64,000 nt of DNA from contig CAJNDS010002157.1 of the NCBI GenBank assembly GCA_905221605.1, forward strand, positions 1,124,501 to 1,188,500, read 5' to 3'. The DNA comes from Symbiodinium natans. Its lineage: Eukaryota; Sar; Dinophyceae; Suessiales; Symbiodiniaceae. The notes beneath the pieces were generated by a model. It made no database searches. It saw only the letters and a list, made by a program, of their open reading frames with translations, and was not told the DNA's origin. The position numbers and the translations under genes are program-made. Positions 39,190 through 49,075 of the stretch are shown here, piece after piece; the first letter of the stretch is position 1, and the number at the start of each line of letters is the position of its first letter.

Positions 39190-39728
39190 CTGGGGTTTAG
39201 GGTTTAGGGTTTAGGGTTTAGGGATTAGGGTTTAGGGTTTAGGGTTCGAGCCTTCAGAGGCAACCCATGGAATGTGTCTCTGCCTATTTTTTTTGTTGTT
39301 TTTTTGGGGGGGAGGGGGGGTAGGGTTTTGGGTTTAGGGTTTAGGGTTTGGGGTTTAGGGTTTGGGGTTTGGGGTTTGGGGTCTAGGGTTTTGGGTTTAG
39401 GGTTTAGGGTTTAATTTGTTTTCCGAGCCTTCAGGCAACCGAGGGATTTTGTTGCTGCTTTTTCTTTTTTTTTGGGGGGGGAGGCATTTAAGGTTAAACC
39501 GACAACCCCCAAACCTTGTCAACCCTTAACCCTAAACCCCAAAACCTAAACCCTAAACCCCCAAACCCTAAACTAACCCTAAACCCGAAACCCGAAACCG
39601 AAACCCTAATCCCTAAACCCTAAACACTAAACCCTAAACCCTAAACCCTAAACCCTAAACCCTAAACCCTAAACCCTAAACCCTAAACCCTAAACCCTAA
39701 ACCCTAAACCCTAAACCCTAAACCCTAC

Positions 39729-39825
39729 CAACCAACGTGAAGGCTTCTTGGGTTCTTCGGGCCCCACTGCTGCGACTGTCATCTTCCGGGCCCTCCCGCG
39801 ACGGCAGAAAGGACGGCGTCCCCAC
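39729..39825 (-). CDS. Exon, zone G4
   Basis: TGCGAG|GTGG to TTGGTTG|GTAGGG. Reads VGTPSFLPSREGPEDDSRSS then GARRTQEAFTLV, a Ser/Glu-rich linker-like stretch. Confidence 0.5.
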
Positions 39826-40009
39826 CTCGCAACAAAGCTCTTCGGGGCTTAGGGTTAGGGTTTAAGGTTTAAGGTTTAGGGTTTAGGGTTTGGGGTTTAG
39901 GGTTTAGGGTTTAGGGTTTAGGGGTAAATGGTATAGGGGTAAAAGGGCATAGGATTTTGGATTGGAAGACAAGGGGGGGCACCTCGACGAATTGCCATGG
40001 CTTCTAAAC

Positions 40010-40051
40010 CTTTCGCGATGGTGATTGATCTGCAGCCTGCTTCGCATTAGC
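40010..40051 (-). CDS. 42-nt exon, zone G4
   Basis: GGGAG|GCT to GCGAAAG|GTTTAG, phase 0 at both ends, ANAKQAADQSPSRK. Confidence 0.5.
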
Positions 40052-40569
40052 CTCCCAGAGTTGGTTTAGGGTTTAGGGTTTTGGGTTTAGGGTTTTGGTT
40101 TTGGGGTTTGGGTTTTGGGTTTCGGGTTTTGGGGTTTGGGGTTTGGGGTTTAAGGTTTGGGGTTTGGGGTTTGGGGTTTGGGGTTTGGGGTTTGGGGTTT
40201 GGGGTTTGGGGTTTGGGGTTTGGGGTTTGGGGTTTGGGGTTTGGGGTTCATAAGGCTTTGGGCCGTTAAAAAGTTTTAAGTGTAAGGGTTTGAGGGTTCA
40301 GGGTTTTAGGCCCGGCCGGGTCGGGCATTAGGGCAAGGTCTCGAGGTTCTGAAGTGGGGCCGCGGATTCGATGGCTGGCTGAGGAGATGACTGAAGCTGC
40401 TAACTGCACCCAAAGCCCTACACCCCAAAAGCCTAAACAACCCTAAGCCGCCCTGAAACCCTTAAGCCCTAAAACCCTAAAACCCCAAAACCATAAAGCC
40501 CTTAAACCCAAACACCCTAAACCCTAAAACCCTAAAACCCCATATAAACCCTAAACCCTTTTGAGAGTA

Positions 40570-40650
40570 CAGGAGCTCTCGAGGACCAGGCCGTGGCGGC
40601 TGGAAAGCTCATGTCCACCGCGATGGCCAGCTTGTTTGCTCCCCGTTCCT
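40570..40650 (-). CDS. Exon-like island open on both strands, zone G4
   Basis: Minus: after GGGCAG|GAA reads ERGANKLAIAVDMSFPAATA. Plus: after CTCGAG|GAC reads DQAVAAGKLMSTAMASLFAP. Minus is preferred from the neighbours. 40330-40400 is similarly ambiguous (minus QPAIESAAPLQNLETLP then stop; plus GSEVGPRIRWLAEEMTEAAN). Confidence 0.4.
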
Positions 40651-41020
40651 GCCCAGGGCCCAGGGCCGGCACAAAGGGGAGGGATTGGGGTCTGGGGTTA
40701 GGGTTTAGGGTTTAGGGTTTAGGGTTCAGGGTTTAGGGTTTAGGGTTTAGGGTGCAGGGTTTAGGGTTGCTTTGGGCCTTGGGGTTTTAGTTTGGGATTG
40801 AGAAAGCCCTAAACCCTAAACCCTAATAAAGACCCTAAACCCTAAACGCGAAACCCTAAACCCTAAAACCTAAACCCTATACCCTAAATCCTAAACCCTA
40901 AACCCTAAACCCTAAACCCTAAACCCTAAACCCTAAACCCTAAACCCTAAACCCTAAACCCTAAGCCTAAACCCTAAACCCTAAACCTAAAACGTAACCC
41001 TAAACCCTAAACCCTATGTC

Positions 41021-41081
41021 CTGGGCAGCAGAGCCATCCAGCATCTGGCCAATGCAGGTGTGGATGGCGCGGATGGCTATC
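41021..41081 (-). CDS. 61-nt exon, zone G4
   Basis: TTTGCAG|G to GCCCAG|GA, reading IAIRAIHTCIGQMLDGSAAQ, a helix-like segment in one clear frame. Confidence 0.6.
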
Positions 41082-41554
41082 CTGCAAAGCTGCAACTCGG
41101 GAGGTTCCCTTGCGGTTTAGGTTTTAGTGTTTAGGGTTTAGGGTTTAGGGTTTAGGGTTGTGGGTGATTAGGGTTTAGGGTATAGGCCCTAAACCCAAAA
41201 CCCTGCTGCGTTATGAGGGTAGTTCTCAAAATTAGGGTCCCTTTTCTGTAGTGCGGCACCCTTAAAGACAAGAACCCCAGGTCGGACCTACTTTAGAGAG
41301 CGCCCCAAGTCGTAGTGTGCAATAAAGGAACGAGACGATGATGCCATGTCGTAGAACATACCCTGAAGGCCCCAAACCCTAAACCCTAAACCCTAAACCC
41401 TAAACCCTAAACCCTAAACCCTAAACCCTAAACCCTAAACCCTAAACCCTAAACCCTAAACCCTAAACCCTAAACCCTAAACCCTGAGCCTGCTTGGCGC
41501 TGCGAGCTGGGTAGTAGTTTCCTCAAACCCTCAAACTCTAAACCCTAGGGCATC

Positions 41555-41665
41555 TCGGATTCGCATTGCGTACATGACCCTGACACCGTCTTTGTGTATC
41601 GCCGCTCGATCAGGGTAGAGTCGTCTGCTGCGCTGTACCTCCCACCGGCTTTTCACTTTTGCTGG
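41555..41665 (-). CDS. 111-nt exon, zone G4
   Basis: After AAGAG| reads AKVKSRWEVQRSRRLYPDRA then AIHKDGVRVMYAMRIR. Highest-coordinate exon of this gene zone that I can see; the promoter or first exon should lie between here and the snoRNA array. Confidence 0.55.
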
Positions 41666-41944
41666 CTCTTAATGGGAAATTGAGGTACCTTAACCTTGCA
41701 CTAAACCCTAAACCCTAAACCCTACACCCTACACCCTAAACCCTAAACCCTAAACCCCAAAAAATGCTCACAAACCTAGGGGATGATATTGGGGGGCACA
41801 AGAACCCTCAATTCCGCGAGTCTCGTCGCTTCGCCCCCCACACAGAGAGAGGGATTGCGGTGTAGGAGCCGTTTCCAGTCCTACGTCTCGTCCGACTACT
41901 ACGAATGGCCCCTAAAGCCCTCTTGAAAAATAGATGCCTGATCG

Positions 41945-42330
41945 GTTTAGGGTGTAGGGTTTAGGGTTTAGGGTCTAATGCGTCCCTCTTCAACCCAAGA
42001 AAAGAGCATATGAGCGACGGACAAAATTACTTTATGCGGTGGAAGGTCGCGGAATACCATGTTATCGCATTACATACTATGGGACTGCGGGACCCATGTG
42101 TCTGAAGCGCAAACTAAGGTTATCGCTTTAGGTGGGGCCCATATCGCTTTCCATGGTTTGCTGATGGCGAACAACTCGTGTCCACCGTAGTACTGGCTTA
42201 GACAAACATAATTCTGGCAGGCGCTCATATAACATGTTCCCAAGGGCCTTCCCAAGTGGGGCATTCGGCGTTCGCAGCTTTCAAGGCAAGAGGCGAAAGC
42301 TCACTCGGAACGAGCTGCACCCAAGGCGTC
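41945..42330. other. Non-repetitive stretch downstream of the snoRNA array
   Basis: No telomere-type repeat after 41980 and no convincing exon or RNA gene. In the minus direction it lies 3' of the snoRNA array and could hold its terminator or the G4 promoter. Confidence 0.3.
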
Positions 42331-42333
42331 TGG

Positions 42334-42412
42334 TCAGACTGGGGCGGTCACTTTGATTCTTCTCACCGAGTAGGACTCTCCAAAGGTGTCCTAAGAGAGT
42401 GACGATCATCAT
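42334..42412 (-). ncRNA. Box C/D snoRNA-like gene, copy 1 (rRNA P-loop guide)
   Basis: Minus strand, 5' to 3': box C ATGATGA; guide 1 CTCTTAGGACACCT; degenerate D' (TTGG); C' GTGAGAA; guide 2 GTGACCGCCCCAGT; box D CTGA. Guide 2 pairs with ACTGGGGCGGT, the universally conserved P-loop of large-subunit rRNA. The fifth base upstream of box D pairs with the G equivalent to E. coli G2251, methylated in bacteria and, guided by snR67, in yeast. Guide 1 pairs with AGGTGTCCTAAG of eukaryotic 28S rRNA, 32 nt downstream. Sequence conservation among copies begins and ends at boxes C and D. No terminal stem is visible, which weakens the call. Confidence 0.6.
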
Positions 42413-42658
42413 GGTCCCATGGCTTCAACCGAAACATCCAGAACCATCCCCTGGCGAGCGGCGAGCGTCCAACGCCAAGGATTTGCCAGGGCAACAGCGT
42501 GCTCCAGGAAAGCTAGAGCAAACAAGCGATTTCTCGGAGAGTTATATACTCTGCTGATGACGAATCATGCAGCACCCGCCACAACAAAAGTCACAAGCTT
42601 CTCATCCACGTCGAGACTGCCCACAAAGCACGCCATGCTCAATCAAGCAAGTGTTTCA

Positions 42659-42737
42659 TCAGACTGGGGCGGTCACTTTGATTCTTCTCACCGAGTAGGA
42701 CTCTCCAAAGGTGTCCTAAGAGAGTGACGATCATCAT
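42659..42737 (-). ncRNA. Box C/D snoRNA-like gene, copy 2
   Basis: Core identical to copy 1, with the same boxes and guides. Confidence 0.6.
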
Positions 42738-42979
42738 GGTCCCATGGCTTCAACCGAAACATCCAGAACCACCCCCTGGCGAGCGGCGAGCGTCCAACGC
42801 TGAGGATTTGCCAGGACAACAGCGTGCTCCAGGAAAGCTAGAGCAAACAAGCGATTTCTCGGAGAGTTATATACTCTGCTGATGACGAATCATGCAGCAC
42901 CCGCCACAACAAAAGCCACAAGCTTCTCATCCACGTCGAGAAGGAACACAAAGCACGCCATGCTCAAGCAAGTGTTTCA

Positions 42980-43058
42980 TCAGACTGGGGCGGTCACTTT
43001 GATTCTTCTCACCGAGTAGGACTCTCCAAAGGTGTCCTAAGAGAGTGACGATCATCAT
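42980..43058 (-). ncRNA. Box C/D snoRNA-like gene, copy 3
   Basis: Core identical to copy 1. Confidence 0.6.
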
Positions 43059-43298
43059 GGTCCCATGGCTTCAACCGAAACAGCTAGATCCATGCCATGC
43101 GACCATGCGTCCAACGCAGAGAATTCATCAAAACAACAGCTCTCAAGCATGCATGCAATCAGATTCACGCGGGCACGCTGAGTCTACTCACTGAGAGCAA
43201 CTGTGCGAAGATCCCGAGCGCGTGTGTGTGTGTGTGTGTGACTGTCAACATCGCGTCATCGTTCTATCATCTGCGCTGGCCGGGCCAAAGGCATCTGG

Positions 43299-43377
43299 TC
43301 AGACTGGGGCGGTCACTTTGATTCTTCTCACCGAGTAGGACTCTCCAAAGGTGTCCTAAGAGAGTGACGATCATCAT
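43299..43377 (-). ncRNA. Box C/D snoRNA-like gene, copy 4
   Basis: Core identical to copy 1. The 3' flank differs from copies 1-3 right after box D. Confidence 0.6.
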
Positions 43378-43606
43378 GGTCCCATGGTTTCAACCGAAAC
43401 AGCTAGATCCATGCGACCGTGCGTCCAACGCAGAGAATTCATCAAAACAACAGCTCTCAAGCATGCATGCAATCAGATTCACGCGGGCACGCTGAGTCTA
43501 CTCACTGAGAGCAACTGTGCGAAGATCCCGAGCGTGCGTGTGACTGTCAACATCGCATCATCGTTCTATCATCTGGGCAAGCCGAGAGATACTCCAGTCG
43601 TCGTGC

Positions 43607-43685
43607 TCAGACTGGGGCGGTCACTTTGATTCTTCTCACCGAGTAGGACTCTCCAAAGGTGTCCTAAGAGAGTGACAATCATCAT
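43607..43685 (-). ncRNA. Box C/D snoRNA-like gene, copy 5
   Basis: One change beside box C (ATTGTCAC instead of ATCGTCAC). The flank beyond box C is unrelated to copy 1, so conservation stops at the box. Confidence 0.6.
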
Positions 43686-43757
43686 CTCGACGTCAGTGTC
43701 AAAGAGAGGCCAGGCCAATCGACCCTGGCCGTCGACAACAGATGTCAATGCTGCTGG

Positions 43758-43835
43758 TCAGACTGGGGCGGTCACTTTGAGGCTTCTCACTGAGTGGCAC
43801 CCTCGAAGGTGTCCTAAGAGAGTGACAATCATCAT
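43758..43835 (-). ncRNA. Box C/D snoRNA-like gene, copy 6 (variant)
   Basis: Both rRNA-complementary guides and boxes C and D are unchanged, while the middle differs (D' TCGA-like, C' GTGAGAA kept). Divergence confined to the non-guide part is what a guide RNA would show. Confidence 0.6.
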
Positions 43836-43899
43836 GGTGCCGACATTTCGCTCCCAAGCCAAAAACACCTACGCCGCTGGCCGGGCCAAAGGCATCTGG

Positions 43900-43978
43900 T
43901 CAGACTGGGGCGGTCACTTTGATTCTTCTCACCGAGTAGGACTCTCCAAAGGTGTCCTAAGAGAGTGACGATCATCAT
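43900..43978 (-). ncRNA. Box C/D snoRNA-like gene, copy 7
   Basis: Core identical to copy 1. Confidence 0.6.
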
Positions 43979-44207
43979 GGTCCCATGGTTTCAACCGAAA
44001 CAGCTAGATCCATGCGACCGTGCGTCCAACGCAGAGAATTCATCAAAACAACAGCTCTCAAGCATGCATGCAATCAGATTCACGCGGGCACGCTGAGTCT
44101 ACTCACTGAGAGCAACTGTGCGAATATCCCGAGCGTGCGTGTGACTGTCAACATCGCGTCATCGTTCTATCATCTGGGCAAGCCGAGAGATACTCCAGTC
44201 GTCGTGC

Positions 44208-44286
44208 TCAGACTGGGGCGGTCACTTTGATTCTTCTCACCGAGTAGGACTCTCCAAAGGTGTCCTAAGAGAGTGACAATCATCAT
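44208..44286 (-). ncRNA. Box C/D snoRNA-like gene, copy 8
   Basis: Core as copy 5. Confidence 0.6.
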
Positions 44287-44358
44287 CTCGACGTCAGTGT
44301 CAAAGAGAGGCCAGGCCAATCGACCCTGGCCATCGACAACAGATGTCAATGCTGCTGG

Positions 44359-44436
44359 TCAGACTGGGGCGGTCACTTTGAGGCTTCTCACTGAGTGGCA
44401 CCCTCGAAGGTGTCCTAAGAGAGTGACAATCATCAT
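44359..44436 (-). ncRNA. Box C/D snoRNA-like gene, copy 9 (variant)
   Basis: Core as copy 6. Confidence 0.6.
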
Positions 44437-44525
44437 GGTGCCGACATTTCGCCAACAAAAGCAGCCGTGGCAGCATCTCCCAAGCCAAAAAAACCTGCGT
44501 TGCTGGCCGGGCCAAAGGCATCTGG

Positions 44526-44604
44526 TCAGACTGGGGCGGTCACTTTGATTCTTCTCACCGAGTAGGACTCTCCGAAGGTGTCCTAAGAGAGTGACGATCA
44601 TCAT
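44526..44604 (-). ncRNA. Box C/D snoRNA-like gene, copy 10
   Basis: As copy 1 with one change outside the guides (CTTCGGAGAG). Confidence 0.6.
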
Positions 44605-44839
44605 GGTCCCATGGCTTCAACCGAAAAATCCAGATCCATGCGACCACGCGTCCAACTCCGAGGGGTGATCAAAACAACAGCTCTCGAGCATGCAATCAGA
44701 TTAGTGTGGTCGCGCCGAGTCTTCGCATTGAGAGCAACTGTGCGAAGATGCCGCTTGTGTGACTGTCACCATTGCGTCAACGTCCGTTTATCACGCAAAG
44801 TCCGGGCAAGCCGAGAGATATGCTCAAGCCGTCGTCTGC

Positions 44840-44918
44840 TCAGACTGGGGCGGTCACTTTGAGTCTTCTCACCGAGTAGGACTCTCCAAAGGTGTCCTAA
44901 GAGAGTGACAGTCATCAT
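44840..44918 (-). ncRNA. Box C/D snoRNA-like gene, copy 11
   Basis: As copy 1 with single changes beside box C (ACTGTCAC) and in the middle. First full copy downstream of the gene end at 45091. Confidence 0.6.
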
Positions 44919-45090
44919 GGTCCCATGGTTTTCCTCGAAACATCCAGATCCATCAAGGAATAATCAACACAACAGGTCGCAACAAAATAAGTGCAAGCAC
45001 GCGATCAGATTGGTGCCGTCACGTTCAGTCTTCTCACTGAGACGTATCTCTGCGAAGATCCTAAGAGAGTGATGGTAGTGACGATCATCA

Positions 45091-45262
45091 TCAACGCCTG
45101 TAGTTGAACCGCCCAAACATCCGACGGAAGTAGGATGAGCACTTCCAGTACTCACAAAGTATCCCGAAAAGTGTCCAGACACAGCCGAACATGCGCATGA
45201 CGAGAGCAGCCTGCCATTTATCGGCGTCGAGGAGGAGGCAGAAACCGTCTGGGATGCCAGCC
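45091..45262 (-). CDS. C-terminal exon with stop, membrane protein, zone G5
   Basis: After CATGTAG|G reads AGIPDGFCLLLDADKWQAAL, VMRMFGCVWTLFGILCEYWK and CSSYFRRMFGRFNYRR, stop TGA at 45091-45093. One hydrophobic segment then a basic tail. The stop abuts the last decayed snoRNA repeat, so a transcript running past this gene would include the array. An upstream in-frame ATG at 45294 would give a 67-residue protein. Confidence 0.6.
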
Positions 45263-45482
45263 CTACATGGACACGAAACACTCTTCAAAACCATTCATCA
45301 GCTCCTGCATCCCACTAGATCCGCAACCCTCAACACTCCTGGGTTAGCCGTTGGCCAGCTACAACCCCGCTGGAAACCTGTTCACAACCCAGATCCGCTT
45401 CAACAGTGAAGGATGAAAACATCCCGCCGGCCCTTATCCCGCAACTCACTACACTGCGGCCCTTCCCCCAGGGATTGGGGTC

Positions 45483-45625
45483 GAGGGTTTAGGGTTTAGG
45501 GCTTAAGATTTAGGGCTTAGGGCTTAGGGCTTAGGGCTTAGGGCTTAGGGCTTAGGGCTTAGGGCTTAGGGCTTAGGGCTTAGGGCTTAGGGCTTAGGGC
45601 TTAGGGGGGCTTAGGGCTTAGGGTT
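45483..45625 (+). repeat. GGGCTTA-homogenised telomere variant array
   Basis: About eighteen TTAGGGC units. A much longer array of the same variant is at 50064-50440. Confidence 0.9.
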
Positions 45626-45658
45626 TACAGTTTAGGGGCGTATCCCGAAACCCTGCAC

Positions 45659-45731
45659 CCAGGATGCGGCACCCGCCCGAGATCAGGCGCGAGCTGCCAA
45701 CCAAGTTTTCCAGGGTTGGGAGGCCGCTAAC
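45659..45731 (-). CDS. 73-nt exon, zone G5
   Basis: GTCCAG|GTT to ATCCTGG|GTGCAG, reading VSGLPTLENLVGSSRLISGG then CRIL. Confidence 0.6.
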
Positions 45732-45983
45732 CTGGACACCCTAAACCCTAAACCCTAAACCCTAAACCTGGACAACGGGCTGAAGCGAGACGGGCGCAGG
45801 AAGGCCGGAGTTTGTGGGTTTAGGATTTAGGCTTTTAGGGTTTAGGGCTTAGGGTTTAGAGTTTAGGGTTTAGGGTTTAGGGTTTAGGGTTTAGGGGTTA
45901 AGGGTTAAGGGTTAAGGGTTGAGGTTGAGGGTTTAGGGTTTAGGGTTTAGGGTTTAGGGTTTAGGATTTGGGGTTTTAGGGGC

Positions 45984-46057
45984 TTCTTCAGAACAAAAGG
46001 GTCTGCTGGTTCATAATGCCAGCCGGCAGCCTGGACCTTCTGTGTCTGGATGTCAGC
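45984..46057 (-). CDS. Exon, zone G5 (approximate 5' end)
   Basis: Reads DIQTQKVQAAGWHYEPADPF then VLK, with a GC donor GAAGAA|GCCCC. AG|G acceptors occur within it (CAGAAG|GTC). Confidence 0.55.
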
Positions 46058-46371
46058 AACCCCGGTATGTCGAAAAGAAGAGGAGCCAAAAAAACACAAC
46101 AAAACAGATGCGCCGAAACCCTAAACCCTAAACCCTAAACTCTAAACCCTAAAACCCTAGACCCAATCTCTTGGGGGTTAGGGGTTTTGAGGGGGGGGGG
46201 GGTCTATTTTTCCGGCTTGGGGGCGGCTTTCCGGGCTTTGGAAGGGCTTGGAAGGCGTGTGGCTTGGAGCTCGAGGCGCCTTCTCTATTCTACTCTGCTT
46301 AAGAACCCCCAAAAAGACAATCCTTATATTGCCCTTATAAGGAAGAACATTTTCTCTATTCTACTACTACT

Positions 46372-46486
46372 TGCTTAAGAACCCCCCAAAATAACAAAAG
46401 GATAATCCTTATATTGCCCTTATAAGGAAGTTGTTTTTTCTTCTTTTTTTTTTTTTTTGGGGGGGGGGGGGGGGGGTTCTTAAGCA
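46372..46486. mobile_element. TIR element TGCTTAAGAACCCCCC (115 bp) beside a tandem partial copy
   Basis: TGCTTAAGAACCCCCCAAAA at the left and a poly-T/poly-G tract plus GGTTCTTAAGCA at the right. Inside is the palindrome CCTTATATTGCCCTTATAAGG. The left half is duplicated at about 46297, and a diverged relative lies at 6528-6605. Confidence 0.6.
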
Positions 46487-46554
46487 ATTGGTAGTATTCT
46501 TTTTCCAGGGGGTGGGGGGGGGGGGGGCGGGCGTCCAGGGGGCGTGTAGGAGTT

Positions 46555-46677
46555 TGGGGTTTTGGGGTTTTGGTGTTTTGGGGCTTTAGGGTTTTAGGGT
46601 TTTAGGGTTTTAGGGTTTTAGGGTTTTAGGGTTTTGGGGTTTTGGGGTTTTCGGGTTTTAGGGTTTTAGGGTTTTAG
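46555..46677 (+). repeat. TTTTAGGG 8-mer variant array
   Basis: Units are one T longer than the standard repeat. The same 8-mer forms the tail after the LINE at 52402-52487. Confidence 0.8.
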
Positions 46678-46706
46678 GGCTGCTCGAGGCATGTAACAGA
46701 ACATAC

Positions 46707-46755
46707 CTTGGCTGCATGTCTGAATGTTCGCGGGATGCCCTGCGGATTTCCAAAC
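46707..46755 (-). CDS. 49-nt exon, zone G5
   Basis: AAGTAG|G to GCCAAG|GTATGT, a canonical donor, reading FGNPQGIPRTFRHAAK. Confidence 0.6.
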
Positions 46756-46996
46756 CTACTTATTTTGCCTGTATCCCCAGCACCCTCAGCACTGAAAGCT
46801 CGTAAGCCCCACTATATGGGCCGCTCTCCGAACTAGGCTCTCGTTGCGTGTATTGTTGTTGTTGCTTTTCTGTTTCCTGTTTTTTTTGGGGGGGGAACGC
46901 TAAACCCTAAACATAAACCCTAAACCCTAAACCCTAAACCCGAAACCCTAAACCACTCAGAAGAAAAGGGCTGCCTAGTTTAAGAGAGCTGCTCAC

Positions 46997-47066
46997 CTGC
47001 CACCCCCGAAGAGCGTGGAAAGCGGCCCTACAAACCCCCCAAGCGCCCGGCGCTCCAAAACTTCAC
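46997..47066 (-). CDS. 70-nt exon, zone G5
   Basis: CTCAAG|GT to GGTGGCAG|GTGAGC, reading EVLERRALGGFVGPLSTLFG. Confidence 0.6.
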
Positions 47067-47796
47067 CTTGAGGGTTTAGGGTTTAGGGTTTAGGGTTTCG
47101 GGTTTAGGGTTTAGGGTTGAAGGGGTTGAACGGGTTGAAGTGGTTGAAGAGGCTGAAGGTTTTTAGGGTCGAAGGGTTGAAGGGTTGAAGGGCGTTAGGG
47201 TTGAAAGTTGAAGGATTGAAGGGTTTTAGGGGGGATTTAGGATTGTTAAAGGGTTCAGGGTTGTTAGGGGGTAGGTTGAGGATTGAGGATTTGGGGTTTG
47301 GGGTCAGGTAGGGCAGGTTCCAGGCAGGAGGCAGGTCTGTCTTACGCACCTCGCCAGTCTCTGGGGCCTATTTGGAAACTTCCCCAAATAGGGTTTAGGG
47401 TTTACGGTGTAGGGTTTAGGGTTTAGGGCTTAGGGCTTAGGGCTTAGGGCTTAGGGTTTAGGGTTTAGGGTTTAGGGTTTAAGGTTTAGGGTTTACCCCC
47501 CAAAACAGTATAATGCGTATTATAGGAACCCCCAGGAGGGTATCTCTATTTTCGGAAACCCCCGTTTCTTGTCTTGACTTTAAGTTGGGTCGATGGTTTA
47601 GGCGTTGAAGGGTTTGCAGGGTTCATGCGATTTATATTGAAGGGCTTATGGGGTTTCAAGGGGTCTATGGGGTTTATGGGGCGTTTGGGGGCTTACAGGT
47701 CTACAGCATTTCTTATGGAGTTTATAGGGTTTAGAGGCTTCACAGGGCTTTCAGGGTTTGTAGGGCTTCTAGGGTGTTCAGGGTTTACAGGGGTCA

Positions 47797-47850
47797 GAAT
47801 TGGGGGCTCCATGTCCGTCGAGCATCATTCCCTCATCATCGCAGTTGTAA
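47797..47850 (-). CDS. Exon, zone G5 (approximate ends)
   Basis: Reads YNCDDEGMMLDGHGAPNSDP. 47880-48000 to its right is a repeat-poor intron stretch with a small inverted pair (CTTATAAAG / CTTTATAAG). Confidence 0.5.
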
Positions 47851-48486
47851 GCTAAAAGAGGGAACCTTATAAAGGACCTCAGGGTTGTTTAGGGGATATT
47901 TAGAGGCTACGTATGTATATAGAGACTTTATAAGGTACATATAGGGGTTATATAGGGGAATGAAGTGAATTAAGGCGATGAAGGGGTCCCTCAATGTACC
48001 CCTCAAAAGTTGCTACAGGTCTCAACTCGAGGCAAATACAGTAGACCCCAAGCCCTCAGCCCTCAGCCCCTGAATCCGAAGCCCCCGAAGCCCTAAGGCC
48101 TAAATCCTAGACCCTAAACCCTAAAAGTTCTACAAACCCTAAAGACCCTAAAAAACTTAAACCCTAACCCCTAAACCCTAAACCCTAAACACTAGACCCT
48201 AATGAAACCCTAAACCCTAACCCTAAACCCTAAACCCTAAAACCTAACCCCTAAACCCTACACCCTAAACCCCAAACCCCAAACCCTAAACCCTAAACCC
48301 CAAAGGGCCTGGACCCTGACAGCCCGACCTTGAGGGTTTAGGGTTTAGGGTTTAGGGTTTAGGGTTTAGGGTTTAGGTTTTAGGGTTTAGGGTTTAGGGT
48401 TTAGGGTTTAGGGTTTAGGGTTAGCGTTTAGGGTTTGTAAACCCTAACAAAAGCTAGAACCCCCCTACTAGAAAGACTCATGGTTT

Positions 48487-48574
48487 CCCAGTGGCCGTCT
48501 CATGAAGGGTTCCGCCCGTGGACAGGCAGGGGTGGGAGCCCCATGGTAGTGAGCCACCACCGGAAATGAAGTAC
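48487..48574 (-). CDS. Exon, zone G5
   Basis: AAGCAG|G then YFISGGGSLPWGSHPCLSTG and GTLHETATG. Donor uncertain. Confidence 0.55.
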
Positions 48575-49018
48575 CTGCTTAGGGTTTAGGGTTTGGGGTT
48601 TGGGGTTTGGGGTTTGGGGTTTAGGGGTCAGGGTTTGAAGGGTTCGGGGTTTATAGTGTTCAAGGTTTATAGGGCTCAGGGTTTATAGGGCTTACAGGGT
48701 TTGGGGTCCAGGGTTCAGGGTTTACAGGGTTTAGGGCCTAGGGTTCGGGGTTTAGGGGTAGCTAGGATTTGGGTGTCGGATCTAGTTTACAGAGCTTAGC
48801 TTGAGGAGGCATGGCGCTTAGGGTTTTCGAAGGCAAGTTCCCTTTAGGATTTAGGGTTTAGGGTTTAGGGTTTAGGGTTTAGGGTTTAGGGTTTAGGGTT
48901 TAGGGTTTAGGGTTTAGGGTTTAGGGTTTAGGGTTTAGGGTTTAGGTTTTAGGGTTTAGGGTTTAGGGTTTAGGGTGTACCTTGAACCCCAAACCGTAGA
49001 GCCTATTCACGGGTAAAC

Positions 49019-49075
49019 CTCAGGCTTCACCCAGCGCCCAAGAAAAAGATTGGAAGGAAGAGCGGTGCCTATCAT
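49019..49075 (-). CDS. 57-nt exon, zone G5
   Basis: GTCAG|ATG to CCTGAG|GTTTAC, phase 0 at both ends, MIGTALPSNLFLGRWVKPE. Confidence 0.6.

Larger units (their letters stand above)
42334..45091 (-). repeat. Tandem array with about 155-bp periodicity, containing snoRNA-like cores
   Basis: Starts of the conserved core lie at 42334, 42659, 42980, 43299, 43607, 43758, 43900, 44208, 44359, 44526 and 44840, spaced about 142-167 or 308-325 bp, one or two monomers of about 155 bp. Between long-spaced cores diverged monomers can be recognised (for example 43167-43260). 43299-43899 and 43900-44525 form a higher-order repeat of about 600-625 bp. A decayed core lies at 45004-45091. Confidence 0.9.

Noticed and set aside
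40081-40269. Glycine/tryptophan-rich proteins (VWGLGFGVWGLGF type) and similar open frames at 49522, 26130, 2500 and elsewhere
   Set aside because: These are translations of TTTGGGG/TTTAGGG repeats, open because the 7-bp unit lacks stops in that frame.
42419-44862. Small proteins encoded in the repeat array (frames of about 75-100 codons)
   Set aside because: They follow the tandem repeat, and coding-type constraint is absent while conservation tracks the snoRNA core.
42334-44918. Fragment of an rRNA gene or an rRNA-derived SINE on the plus strand
   Set aside because: Only two 12-base matches to 28S rRNA exist, the spacing differs (35 instead of 21 bases between them) and the intervening sequence is unrelated. 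Antisense guides between boxes C and D explain both matches and the conservation limits better. Not fully excluded.
42334-45091. CRISPR array
   Set aside because: The repeats are about 80 bp with spacers that are themselves repeated, the genome is eukaryotic and no cas genes are present.
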